Shown here: positions 52,944-59,834 of the stretch, one piece after another
Layout: each line of letters starts with the position of its first letter
Position numbering within the stretch: the stretch's first letter is position 1
Assembly (NCBI GenBank): GCA_016788065.1
Contig: JAEUTI010000025.1
Span: 1 to 59,834, forward strand
Direction: 5' to 3'
Source: Bacteroidia bacterium
Lineage (GTDB): Bacteria > Bacteroidota > Bacteroidia > AKYH767-A > OLB10
Length of the DNA: 59,834 bases
Made by a program: the position numbers and the translations under genes
Notes under the pieces: model-generated
Seen by the model: only the letters and a program-made list of their open reading frames with translations
Databases searched by the model: none
What the model was told of the DNA's origin: nothing

Positions 52944-54491
52944 TTACTGATCAATTTTCACAAATTTGGTTCCCAACCCTTGTTGTTTGTTCAATTTTAT
53001 ATAATAAATTCCGGAGGATAAATCACCGATATGTACAGATACCGATTTTTGATATATATTATTGTATCGATTGTAAAATATTTTGGCCAATTTACCATAA
53101 ACATCAAAAATGGAGACACATTCTAACGGCTGTGTCGGATTGTCCCATTCAATCCAAATTTCATTATTTGCGGGACTAGGAAACACGCTATATTCATCGG
53201 TATTATAATCGATATCATTTACATTGGTAAATAAACCGGTATGATATCTGGCAATTGCCATATTCCATTTATTATTTTGAAGCGACCATCCACAAAGAAC
53301 AACTTTGAGATCAGGCTGCAAAACCACCATACTACCAATATCCATACTACCACCAAAATCAGTCAACACAAGACCATTTGAACCAAAGGAGGTATCAAAT
53401 GAGCCATCGGAATTTAAACGTAACAAAGCAAAATCACCGGCCACAGTGCTATTCCCGGCATACCCTGCTACCATGATTTTACCATCAGGTTGCAAAATTA
53501 CGCTTTGAAGAATATCCCTGTCATTGCTAACCGAAACCTCCAGAACTCCGTCACCGGCAAAAGTTGAATCAGGCGTTCCATTATCGTTCAGCCGAAGGAT
53601 TACAAAATCGTGGTTGCTGCCTCCTCCTGTATCATCGAAACTTCCGCAAGCTACTATTTTCCCATCCGCTTGCACTTCGCAGTCATACAAACCAATAAAA
53701 CCGGCTTTAGGAATCAAAGTCACACCTCCCTGACCAAAAGTAGTATCCAATGCTCCAGCAGAATCATATCTTGCAATCATATATGAAAAGGGAGAAAAAG
53801 AATACCCTACAGTAATAATCCGTCCCACATTGTCGATACACAAACCAAATGCCAGTCCAAATATTCCGGGGGGCAAGTCAACTGCGATTCCATCACCACT
53901 AAACGTACTGTCGATACTCCCATCCGACAGCAAACGTAAAACGAACAAATTATTACTCTCATTTCCGCCTATCAGAATCCTTCCGGAAGCATCAAGCGAC
54001 ATACCATAAGGATGACAACTTCCTCCGGAAAAGATATAAGTTTTCATTCCATTAATACCAAATCCAGTATCTAAAGCACCATTGGGAAGGAGTCTGGCGA
54101 CATTGGTTCTGAAGATATTTCCGCTTTCTGAGGGTCCGGATAATAATATTTTACCATCAGGTTGGATCAAAATATCATTAAAATAATCGTCGACACCGGG
54201 TTGCATATTAAGAATTCTGTGGCCATTGACACCGAATGTGAAATCAGTCGAACCATCCGGTAAGAATCTGGAAACAATCGAGCGCCGATCATTTGCCAAA
54301 GCTGAGTTTCCTGCAACTACAATTTTGCCATCAGGTTGTGTTGCCACAGCAACTCCCCGATCTTCTACAGATCCCGGATTCGAAAAAAGTAAACCATCCG
54401 AATCAAAAGTAATATCTAATGTTCCCGCTGACTGCCCGTAAAGAACCCACGAGTTAAGAAGCATCAAGAATATTAGATAAGCTAATTTCAT
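52944..54491 (-). CDS. Delta-60 repeat protein with T9SS sorting domain
   Basis: 515 residues from ATG at 54491. An upstream TTG would overlap the promoter element and spoil the signal peptide MKLAYLIFLMLLNSWVLYGQ. Delta-60 repeats fill about 25-415: each has a G-x-ILV-G/A strand (QPDGKIVVAGNS), then R-(L/F)-x-x-(D/N)-G-(S/A)-xD-x-(T/S)-F. The C-terminal domain (about 430-515) is a type A T9SS signal (YSVFPSPANNEIWIEW, SGIYYIKL). A surface propeller of unknown role. Confidence 0.87.
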   Translation of the reverse strand: MKLAYLIFLMLLNSWVLYGQSAGTLDITFDSDGLLFSNPGSVEDRGVAVATQPDGKIVVAGNSALANDRRSIVSRFLPDGSTDFTFGVNGHRILNMQPGVDDYFNDILIQPDGKILLSGPSESGNIFRTNVARLLPNGALDTGFGINGMKTYIFSGGSCHPYGMSLDASGRILIGGNESNNLFVLRLLSDGSIDSTFSGDGIAVDLPPGIFGLAFGLCIDNVGRIITVGYSFSPFSYMIARYDSAGALDTTFGQGGVTLIPKAGFIGLYDCEVQADGKIVACGSFDDTGGGSNHDFVILRLNDNGTPDSTFAGDGVLEVSVSNDRDILQSVILQPDGKIMVAGYAGNSTVAGDFALLRLNSDGSFDTSFGSNGLVLTDFGGSMDIGSMVVLQPDLKVVLCGWSLQNNKWNMAIARYHTGLFTNVNDIDYNTDEYSVFPSPANNEIWIEWDNPTQPLECVSIFDVYGKLAKIFYNRYNNIYQKSVSVHIGDLSSGIYYIKLNKQQGLGTKFVKIDQ

Positions 54492-54512
54492 TGGTTTAAG
54501 ATAATGCTTTGC

Positions 54513-54520
54513 CAAAGTTA
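54513..54520 (-). promoter_or_regulatory. Promoter -7 element TAACTTTG (minus strand)
   Basis: A perfect TAnnTTTG match on the minus strand, 21 nt upstream of the ATG at 54491. It supports that start over the longer reading. Confidence 0.5.
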
Positions 54521-54573
54521 ATAAAAAGTATGAATAAAGTTAAACCGAAACAGGAGCATAAGGCAACGGCCAA

Positions 54574-55287
54574 TCACTTTTTTGAGGAGAGCTCAATTTT
54601 ATCCATTTCCCACAAAGCCATCGATTTATCTTTAAATTCACCGTTAAGTTCGGTACAGTTTTCATTGATAATCCTGAAAGGAGCTGCAAAATTAAAGGGC
54701 TTATCTTGTAAATTCAATGGTCTCCAATCACCTGTTACAATATCGAAGTTCATATGATGATTTGTAAAGGTAGTGGTAAGCAGGTATTTGGATCCGGAAG
54801 ATTTTATATTTTCTATTGCTTTTAAAATGTCCTTGTTTGAAAAATGCACGAGACAATCCCTCACAATAATCAAATCACATTGGGGCAATGGATCGGTAAT
54901 TAAATTAAGCACTTTAAAATTCAATTTTTCGCTTTCCTGATATTTCAGCTTATTATTTTCAATTAATTCTGTTACAATATCCGCTCCAAGATAATTGATA
55001 TTCGATAAATCCACTTTTTGCATCCAGTGAAAATTGCCACATGGAATATCTAATACAGAAACAATATTCAATTCATTCAACAAAATATTTAATTCACGGA
55101 TGAGTGTTTCTGTTTGAGCTAATTCAGAACCTGGTCCGGAAACGTTATCAGTACTTTTCCAATGTTTACTTTTGTAAATTTCCGTAAACACTTGCTCCAT
55201 ACTCATATTACGAAATCTATCCGTATTATTTTTACGGAACCATTTAAGGACCCAATCATACAAAAACTTTTTAATAACTAGCTTCAT
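54574..55287 (-). CDS. Class I SAM-dependent methyltransferase
   Basis: 237 residues. Motif I VLDIPCGNFHWMQ near 79-91, YLGADIV for the second strand, and CDLIIVRDCLVHFSN for motif IV/post-IV. A small family with a C-terminal NFDIVTGDWRPLNL. The acceptor is unknown. Confidence 0.8.
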   Translation of the reverse strand: MKLVIKKFLYDWVLKWFRKNNTDRFRNMSMEQVFTEIYKSKHWKSTDNVSGPGSELAQTETLIRELNILLNELNIVSVLDIPCGNFHWMQKVDLSNINYLGADIVTELIENNKLKYQESEKLNFKVLNLITDPLPQCDLIIVRDCLVHFSNKDILKAIENIKSSGSKYLLTTTFTNHHMNFDIVTGDWRPLNLQDKPFNFAAPFRIINENCTELNGEFKDKSMALWEMDKIELSSKK

Positions 55288-55336
55288 AAAAAGTGGAGTT
55301 AAATAACACTAAAGTAAGAATTTGATTTTACATCCA

Positions 55337-56293
55337 TCACCTTCCATGAGGCTCCATATTTGGTAGTTTATTCCCATCCCTTAAATAATAGTCAAAGTGC
55401 CTTTTCATTTCGGCAAATCTCTCCTCACGATATTCGCTTATTCCATGATCGGCTCCTTCATAAAGTATAAATCTGGTTGGATGCTTATATTGAATTAGCT
55501 TATTAACTAATTCCAAAGATTCGGAAGGAAGAACTCTCCAATCGGAACTTCCATGCATAATTAAGAGTGGTGTTTGTCTGCATAAAGATTCAGCCCAATA
55601 TACAGCAGACCGTTCTTTCAAACTCATTTCTTTAGTTGCTGAATAGTTAGGAATAAGTTCACTGAATACAATTTTCTCCATCTCCGGTCGACTGGCAATA
55701 ATATTAAAAGCATTTGCCATCCCCGCTGTGACGACAGCAGCTTTAAATCTGCAGGATTTCTTTAATGCCAGATAGGTCATCATTCCACCTCTGCTTGTTC
55801 CCTCAATACCTATTCTTGAAGTGTCGGCATTGGGGATTTGTGCAAGCACCGGAATTAGATTAAAAACATCGTTAATGTCTTTCCCTCCAAATTCCTCAAT
55901 TCCTTCGCCTCCATCATTACCTCTATATTGACTTGCAATTACAATATAGTCCCAGCTGGCAATTCTGCCTAAAAATCGGCCTATCATAACCGGATTCCAT
56001 TGTCCAAAATCTCGGTTACCACCCCGATTAGAAATTATGCAGGGATAAATACCCTTTTCTCCGGGTTCTATACTATACGCTGTCACTTTTAAACCATCGG
56101 AATAATAAACGATTCTATAATATCTTAATTTAAGAATTTTTGCCGCTTTTCCAGCATCATAGCTGCTTTGAAATGCCGTAGTTACACTATCAGGTAAGAA
56201 AATCTCTTTTCGTTCGACAATTTCTCCGTCTGTTTGTGCGTAACCGGAAAATGTTGCACCAAAGACTAAAAAGTTTAACAGGATGTTTTTCAC
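55337..56293 (-). CDS. Secreted alpha/beta hydrolase, S9 prolyl-oligopeptidase-like
   Basis: 318 residues from GTG at 56293, which gives a clean signal peptide (KNILLNFLVFGATFSGYAQ). An in-frame ATG at 56368 would add 25 residues but runs through a promoter-like TACCTTAG (56328-56335, minus strand). The fold has the oxyanion region NRGGNRDFG, YRGNDGGEG, the nucleophile elbow GTSRGGMM, the acid in IMHGSSDWRV and the catalytic His in GADHGI. Probable periplasmic or outer-membrane peptidase or esterase. Confidence 0.82.
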   Translation of the reverse strand: MKNILLNFLVFGATFSGYAQTDGEIVERKEIFLPDSVTTAFQSSYDAGKAAKILKLRYYRIVYYSDGLKVTAYSIEPGEKGIYPCIISNRGGNRDFGQWNPVMIGRFLGRIASWDYIVIASQYRGNDGGEGIEEFGGKDINDVFNLIPVLAQIPNADTSRIGIEGTSRGGMMTYLALKKSCRFKAAVVTAGMANAFNIIASRPEMEKIVFSELIPNYSATKEMSLKERSAVYWAESLCRQTPLLIMHGSSDWRVLPSESLELVNKLIQYKHPTRFILYEGADHGISEYREERFAEMKRHFDYYLRDGNKLPNMEPHGR

Positions 56294-56410
56294 AAAGCGA
56301 TATATTTTAAATGGTAGATTCAAGCAACTAAGGTAGCATAAAAGTAGTCTTAAGTTGCGAAACGGCAAAATATCTGTGCTATATATCTGACATATTTAAA
56401 GCAACCTATA

Positions 56411-57151
56411 CTATTCAATTTTCACTATTGCAAATCGATCTAATTTTGAAAGGAAAGTAAGGAATTTCTTAAGAAAATGCATTCCGGCAGACCCAAGGTC
56501 CAGTTCACATGTTATTTCTCCTTCAGCTGCAATAAGTACTTTAAAATTGTGCACAACACCATACTTCCTGTCTAGCTTTTCCGATTGCAAATTGTAACTA
56601 TTAATAAACTCACCGATCTCTGATTTGATTTGTTCGATATCCTGATAGGAATCTTCCTTAAGTATTAAAGAAATAGCACATTCTAAATTTAATCGGACTA
56701 AAACCAGTTCGAATGAAAGATCATTAGTCTTAAATGGCAATTTTGCAGATGGATAAAGTTGCTTAAAGTATAAATCACTGTCTAATTTATCAAACCAAAA
56801 CAATATGTCATCAGTATCTATATCTGAGTCATGAAGCTTGTAGTCCCTCCCCGACTTCGACTTCCAAAATATGGTTATAGGATTCCAACTATTATTAACA
56901 AACAGTTTTATCATTAATTTTCTCCCAATATGATTGTTCTCTTTTCTATAGGTTGTATATATAGGAGATCCCATCTCATGTTCTGAAATTGCAATGCAAA
57001 CATTTGTACCTGGTTCTATGCCTGTCTCCTTAACAAAAAGATTTGTCAGCTGATCGTCAGCACTTTTAATGAATGCTAAAGAAGCTTCTAAGCTATAAAC
57101 AAATTTAAAGGTATTAATAGCGGTTTGTGAGTCAACAAACAGGGTATTCAT
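56411..57151 (-). CDS. Uncharacterised protein
   Basis: 246 residues, soluble, beta-rich first half (VCIAISEHEMGSPIYTT, FVNNSWNPITIFWKSKSGRD) and helical second half with an EQIKSEIGEFINSYNLQ helix. No signal peptide, no known motif. Monocistronic. Confidence 0.55.
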   Translation of the reverse strand: MNTLFVDSQTAINTFKFVYSLEASLAFIKSADDQLTNLFVKETGIEPGTNVCIAISEHEMGSPIYTTYRKENNHIGRKLMIKLFVNNSWNPITIFWKSKSGRDYKLHDSDIDTDDILFWFDKLDSDLYFKQLYPSAKLPFKTNDLSFELVLVRLNLECAISLILKEDSYQDIEQIKSEIGEFINSYNLQSEKLDRKYGVVHNFKVLIAAEGEITCELDLGSAGMHFLKKFLTFLSKLDRFAIVKIE

Positions 57152-57189
57152 AGAATTTAGGAATTAAATTTGGTGGTAATGAAACTAAA

Positions 57190-58149
57190 CTATCGGATTT
57201 TTATGAATTTTTTGTATGATAGCACTGTACTATTATTCCTGAAATGTACGAAATACATCCCTGAATTTAAAGATGAAATCGAAATCTTATTGTCTAAAAC
57301 ATCCTGATAATCTTTTATTATATTTCCATAATTATCAACTATTTTTATTCGGGTATTAGGAGGCAGATTCTCAAAATGCAAAAAGTTGTCGGCAGGATTA
57401 GGAAACACTGTAACAGTAATGTTAACATTTTCATGCGATTCAACTCCTGTAGTAAAATTAAAACAATTACCAGGGTTGGGAGAATATATAATATTATGAT
57501 TTAAGTCACTGACGCACATTAGCCAGGGCCCACTCTCAAAAACACCATAAGGCTCATGTAAAACACCTGCAACGCCTCCCAAACCTTCAATATAATACCC
57601 ACAAATCGGATGTGTGGAAGTGCTGCATTGAATTACTCTTCGTGCTTTCCCATCCATTGTAACTATCGAATAAATGGTATCCACAATAAAATCTCCAAAA
57701 GTGGAATAGAAAACTGAATCACCAATTTGAACATCAAAATCATATAAGATATATTCCTGAGAAAAATTAGTGTCAAATTCATATACTTTTTGAGCAACTG
57801 TATCTTCCCTCAAATATAAATAAGTAGTAGTTGGGCTATTTGTCACAAAGGTATCAATTCCAAAGGGGGCACAATTTGGTGAAGGCTGAGGAAGTGTAGA
57901 AAAAAATCTATACGATTTAAACTTTTTATACACAATACCATTTAGTAAAGTATCTTTCTCTATAGCATATCTATAAGGGCCAGACCCGGGACTTCCATAT
58001 TCGTTGCATATTATAACATTCATGTCGGCATATGCAATATCCCAATAAAGTGAATCATTTAACATGGGAATATAACCTTGAGATTTGACCTCATTTATGT
58101 TCATGAAACATAAAAACAAAATCAGAAAACCTCTTTTAATATGGTCCAT
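57190..58149 (-). CDS. Secreted protein with T9SS sorting domain
   Basis: 319 residues from ATG at 58149, chosen because it gives the signal peptide MDHIKRGFLILFLCFMN...KSQ; a start 12 codons earlier adds a second hydrophobic start and is less likely. A beta-rich passenger with several Cys (CNEYGSPGSGPYRY, HPICGYYIEGLGG), then a type A T9SS domain (VFPNPADNFLHFENL, NSGMYFVHFRN). Found in many family members as a single-copy surface protein; function unknown. Confidence 0.8.
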   Translation of the reverse strand: MDHIKRGFLILFLCFMNINEVKSQGYIPMLNDSLYWDIAYADMNVIICNEYGSPGSGPYRYAIEKDTLLNGIVYKKFKSYRFFSTLPQPSPNCAPFGIDTFVTNSPTTTYLYLREDTVAQKVYEFDTNFSQEYILYDFDVQIGDSVFYSTFGDFIVDTIYSIVTMDGKARRVIQCSTSTHPICGYYIEGLGGVAGVLHEPYGVFESGPWLMCVSDLNHNIIYSPNPGNCFNFTTGVESHENVNITVTVFPNPADNFLHFENLPPNTRIKIVDNYGNIIKDYQDVLDNKISISSLNSGMYFVHFRNNSTVLSYKKFIKIR

Positions 58150-58624
58150 TTTAACGATAAGTTTAATGAGAATAGGGAATAGCATTTAGTGGTTTACTTT
58201 TTTTTCAATGCATTAAATTCCTCAATTAAGTCTCAAAATTTAAATGCAATTGTTGGGATCAGGAAGAATTACAGTATTCCCATTCCATTTCAAAGCAATG
58301 TTTGCCTTCGATGCTACATCCTTTGTAGTATATGGGGGCTTCATGCAAATTAATGATAGTATCATATGATAGTATCAAAAATACATACTTTCTCTCATTA
58401 ACCTAAGAAAAGCGATATTTTAAATGAATCCAATGATTTCATTCTCGAATTTGATATTGCAAACTAATTATATATATAACTGTAATTCAATTACATAGAT
58501 GAAACTAAGATGATTATAAATGTCCTCTCACCTGCCACAAAAAATAAAACTACAAACCAGGAGAATTATTCAATTCATCACTATTCAATCACCTGAAAAA
58601 AGGAATCTGACCAGAGAATATTTC
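58150..58624. other. 475-bp spacer with tandem palindromes and a possible gene remnant
   Basis: Two TGATAGTATCA palindromes lie at 58354-58377. On the minus strand, 58344-58240 encodes a 34-residue peptide with natural-looking composition (ALKWNGNTVILPDPNNC) and no upstream extension, possibly a gene remnant. Otherwise AT-rich and featureless. Confidence 0.4.
58354..58377. promoter_or_regulatory. Two tandem TGATAGTATCA palindromes, operator candidate
   Basis: Two identical 11-bp palindromes start 13 bp apart, i.e. slightly more than one helical turn, so two dimers could bind on nearly the same face. The only nearby gene start in range is that at 58149 (about 205 bp). Confidence 0.35.
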
Positions 58625-59194
58625 CTAACCTTTCACTTTAGCATAGGTTAAAATTACGCCTCCTGAGGTAAGTTGTTGCGTGGAAACTAATGCTAATTTT
58701 TTGAAGTCAATTCCTTGCGGGAAAAGTGGACGACCATTTCCTAAAATGACGGGAGCAATCCCTATTCGAAATTCATCAAACAAATTTTCGCTTATGAATG
58801 ACTCCGAAAGAATGGAACTACCAAATACATAAATATCCTTCCCGTCTTCCTCTTTTAGTTTACGGATTACATCTGAAGCATGCTCACGTACTATTGTGGT
58901 GTTAGACCAATCTGCAGACTTCAAAGTTTTCGAAACAACCAGTTTTGGAATGCTATTCATCAGCTTAGCGACTTCTGCCTCCCCTGTTGCAGCTCCAGGA
59001 CTGGTCCAGTATGCTGCCATACCTTCATAAGTAACTCGGCCAAACACGAGGAAATCTGCAGCACGCAACTGTTCCAGACTGATTTTTTCAAGCTCTGGTC
59101 CCCAGATATCGTTGTGAAAAGATAAGTCCCAATTTTGATCACCTTCAAAATAACCATCCAGAGTGATTACATTCCACATTATTAGTTTTCTCAT
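58625..59194 (-). CDS. Dihydrofolate reductase / RibD C-terminal family protein
   Basis: 189 residues. Typical blocks: ITLDGYFEGDQNWDLSF near the start, FLVFGRVTYEGMAAYW, LVVSKTLKSADW, IYVFGSSILSESFI and ILGNGRPLFP. NADPH-dependent reductase fold; the natural substrate is unknown and it is probably not the housekeeping DHFR. Confidence 0.88.
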   Translation of the reverse strand: MRKLIMWNVITLDGYFEGDQNWDLSFHNDIWGPELEKISLEQLRAADFLVFGRVTYEGMAAYWTSPGAATGEAEVAKLMNSIPKLVVSKTLKSADWSNTTIVREHASDVIRKLKEEDGKDIYVFGSSILSESFISENLFDEFRIGIAPVILGNGRPLFPQGIDFKKLALVSTQQLTSGGVILTYAKVKG

Positions 59195-59362
59195 AATAAT
59201 TTCATATTAGCCAATAGAATGTTCGGCACAACGGAGCTAAGCATTGGTTCGAGATAGGATAAAGTTCAGAGCAAAATTCCTTTGGTATATGAGCAGTAAA
59301 CTATTATTTAAAGACACCTGAAACTCATCCTCAAGTATTGAAAATCTAAATAACTAAAGACT

Positions 59363-59834
59363 TCATCTGTTAATTAACAACTTAGTTGCCTGAACTGAAT
59401 TCTCCAACTGAAACACCACTAAGTAGGAGCCACTTGCCAATCCTGATACATTAATTTCATTACTTGAATTCAGATTTCCTGACAATACTTCTTTACCAAC
59501 CAAATCGATAATTATAAATTTAGCATCTTTTGAACTTGACGACACATAAATTAAATCGGATGCAGGATTTGGGTAAACTTTTATAGATCTATCAGACTGT
59601 TGAAATTCCTGAACATAGACATGAATATCAGCAATGCTTCGCATCCAAACTCCATTTCCATAAGTTCCAACATACAAAGTATCATTTAAAACGCTTATTG
59701 AACTTGTGTTTATATTCTTTAATCCATCATTAATTGCAACCCAATTCTGTCCAAAATCGCTGGTAACAAAAACACCATAATCACTTGTTACAAACAAGTT
59801 AGAACCACTACTGGTAAAGTCGCTTATTGAATAA
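59363..59834 (-). CDS. Secreted propeller protein with T9SS sorting domain, C-terminal part
   Basis: The frame is open to the window edge, so the true start lies beyond 59834 (the visible TTG is not a start). About 156 residues are visible: two strands of a BNR-like propeller (FVTSDFGQNWVAINDGL, NDTLYVGTYGNGVWM), then the type A T9SS domain (VYPNPASDLIYVSSS, SGSYLVVFQ, ending LLINR). Confidence 0.85.
   Translation of the reverse strand, partial: YSISDFTSSGSNLFVTSDYGVFVTSDFGQNWVAINDGLKNINTSSISVLNDTLYVGTYGNGVWMRSIADIHVYVQEFQQSDRSIKVYPNPASDLIYVSSSSKDAKFIIIDLVGKEVLSGNLNSSNEINVSGLASGSYLVVFQLENSVQATKLLINR

Noticed and set aside
1..59834. tRNA, rRNA, CRISPR array or prophage
   Set aside because: No tRNA-like T-arm/acceptor pattern, no rRNA segments, no regularly spaced repeats with spacers and no phage structural genes were recognised.

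Overview
The window looks like a chromosomal piece of a T9SS-bearing member of the Bacteroidota. Six proteins end in, or are, type A T9SS C-terminal sorting domains. Several promoters match the phylum consensus (TTTG, about 20 nt, then TAnnTTTG). The order parA-parB-DUF5683-dapB-lepB-wbqC is typical of the phylum, and a LytTR regulator is paired with a propeller-type histidine kinase. I saw no rRNA, tRNA or CRISPR array.

Region 1 (1-1216) holds the 3' end of a T9SS-secreted protein, then a repeat-rich spacer. Region 2 (1217-10788) is a tight nine-gene operon and the most interesting part of the window. It combines a TerY-like vWA protein, a membrane PP2C phosphatase, a membrane Ser/Thr kinase (together a TerY-P-type triad), an FtsK/EssC-like ATPase, a WXG100-like helical hairpin, an ADP-ribosyltransferase effector, a small Cys-rich candidate immunity protein, a second WXG100-like protein and a zinc-ribbon membrane protein. 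I read it as a type VII-like effector export system of a diderm, gated by reversible phosphorylation. Region 3 (11189-12937) is a complete IS1182-family element with 17-bp terminal inverted repeats and an ACGT target duplication.

Region 4 (13293-19772) is a defence block. A SPARTA pair (TIR-APAZ plus short Argonaute) is followed after 17 nt by a Septu-like ATPase/HNH pair. Region 5 (20897-27218) is a string of single genes, each with its own spacer: a double-HTH/PD-(D/E)XK nuclease-like protein, two unknowns (one DUF6236), a TIR protein fused to an RsiV/PdaC-like DUF4163-DUF3298 module, and two more unknowns. Regions 2 to 5 are AT-rich. Their spacers carry long imperfect hairpins, several of which share loop and mismatch features, so the island looks assembled from cassettes. 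A ~200-bp direct repeat (571-792 and 20310-20544) flanks the export operon, the IS and the defence block.

Region 6 (27449-46318) is core genome: a T9SS propeller protein, a metallo-beta-lactamase-fold hydrolase, parAB, dapB, lepB, an acyl-CoA carboxylase beta subunit, a MazG-like pyrophosphohydrolase, a two-component system, and thrS-infC-rpmI-rplT, in which infC starts at AUU behind a strong Shine-Dalgarno sequence. Region 7 (46415-59834) has a DUF6056-like membrane protein, three further T9SS repeat or surface proteins plus a partial one at the edge, a BchE-like radical SAM/B12 protein with a membrane partner, a methyltransferase, an alpha/beta hydrolase, a VOC protein, a DHFR-like reductase and several unknowns.
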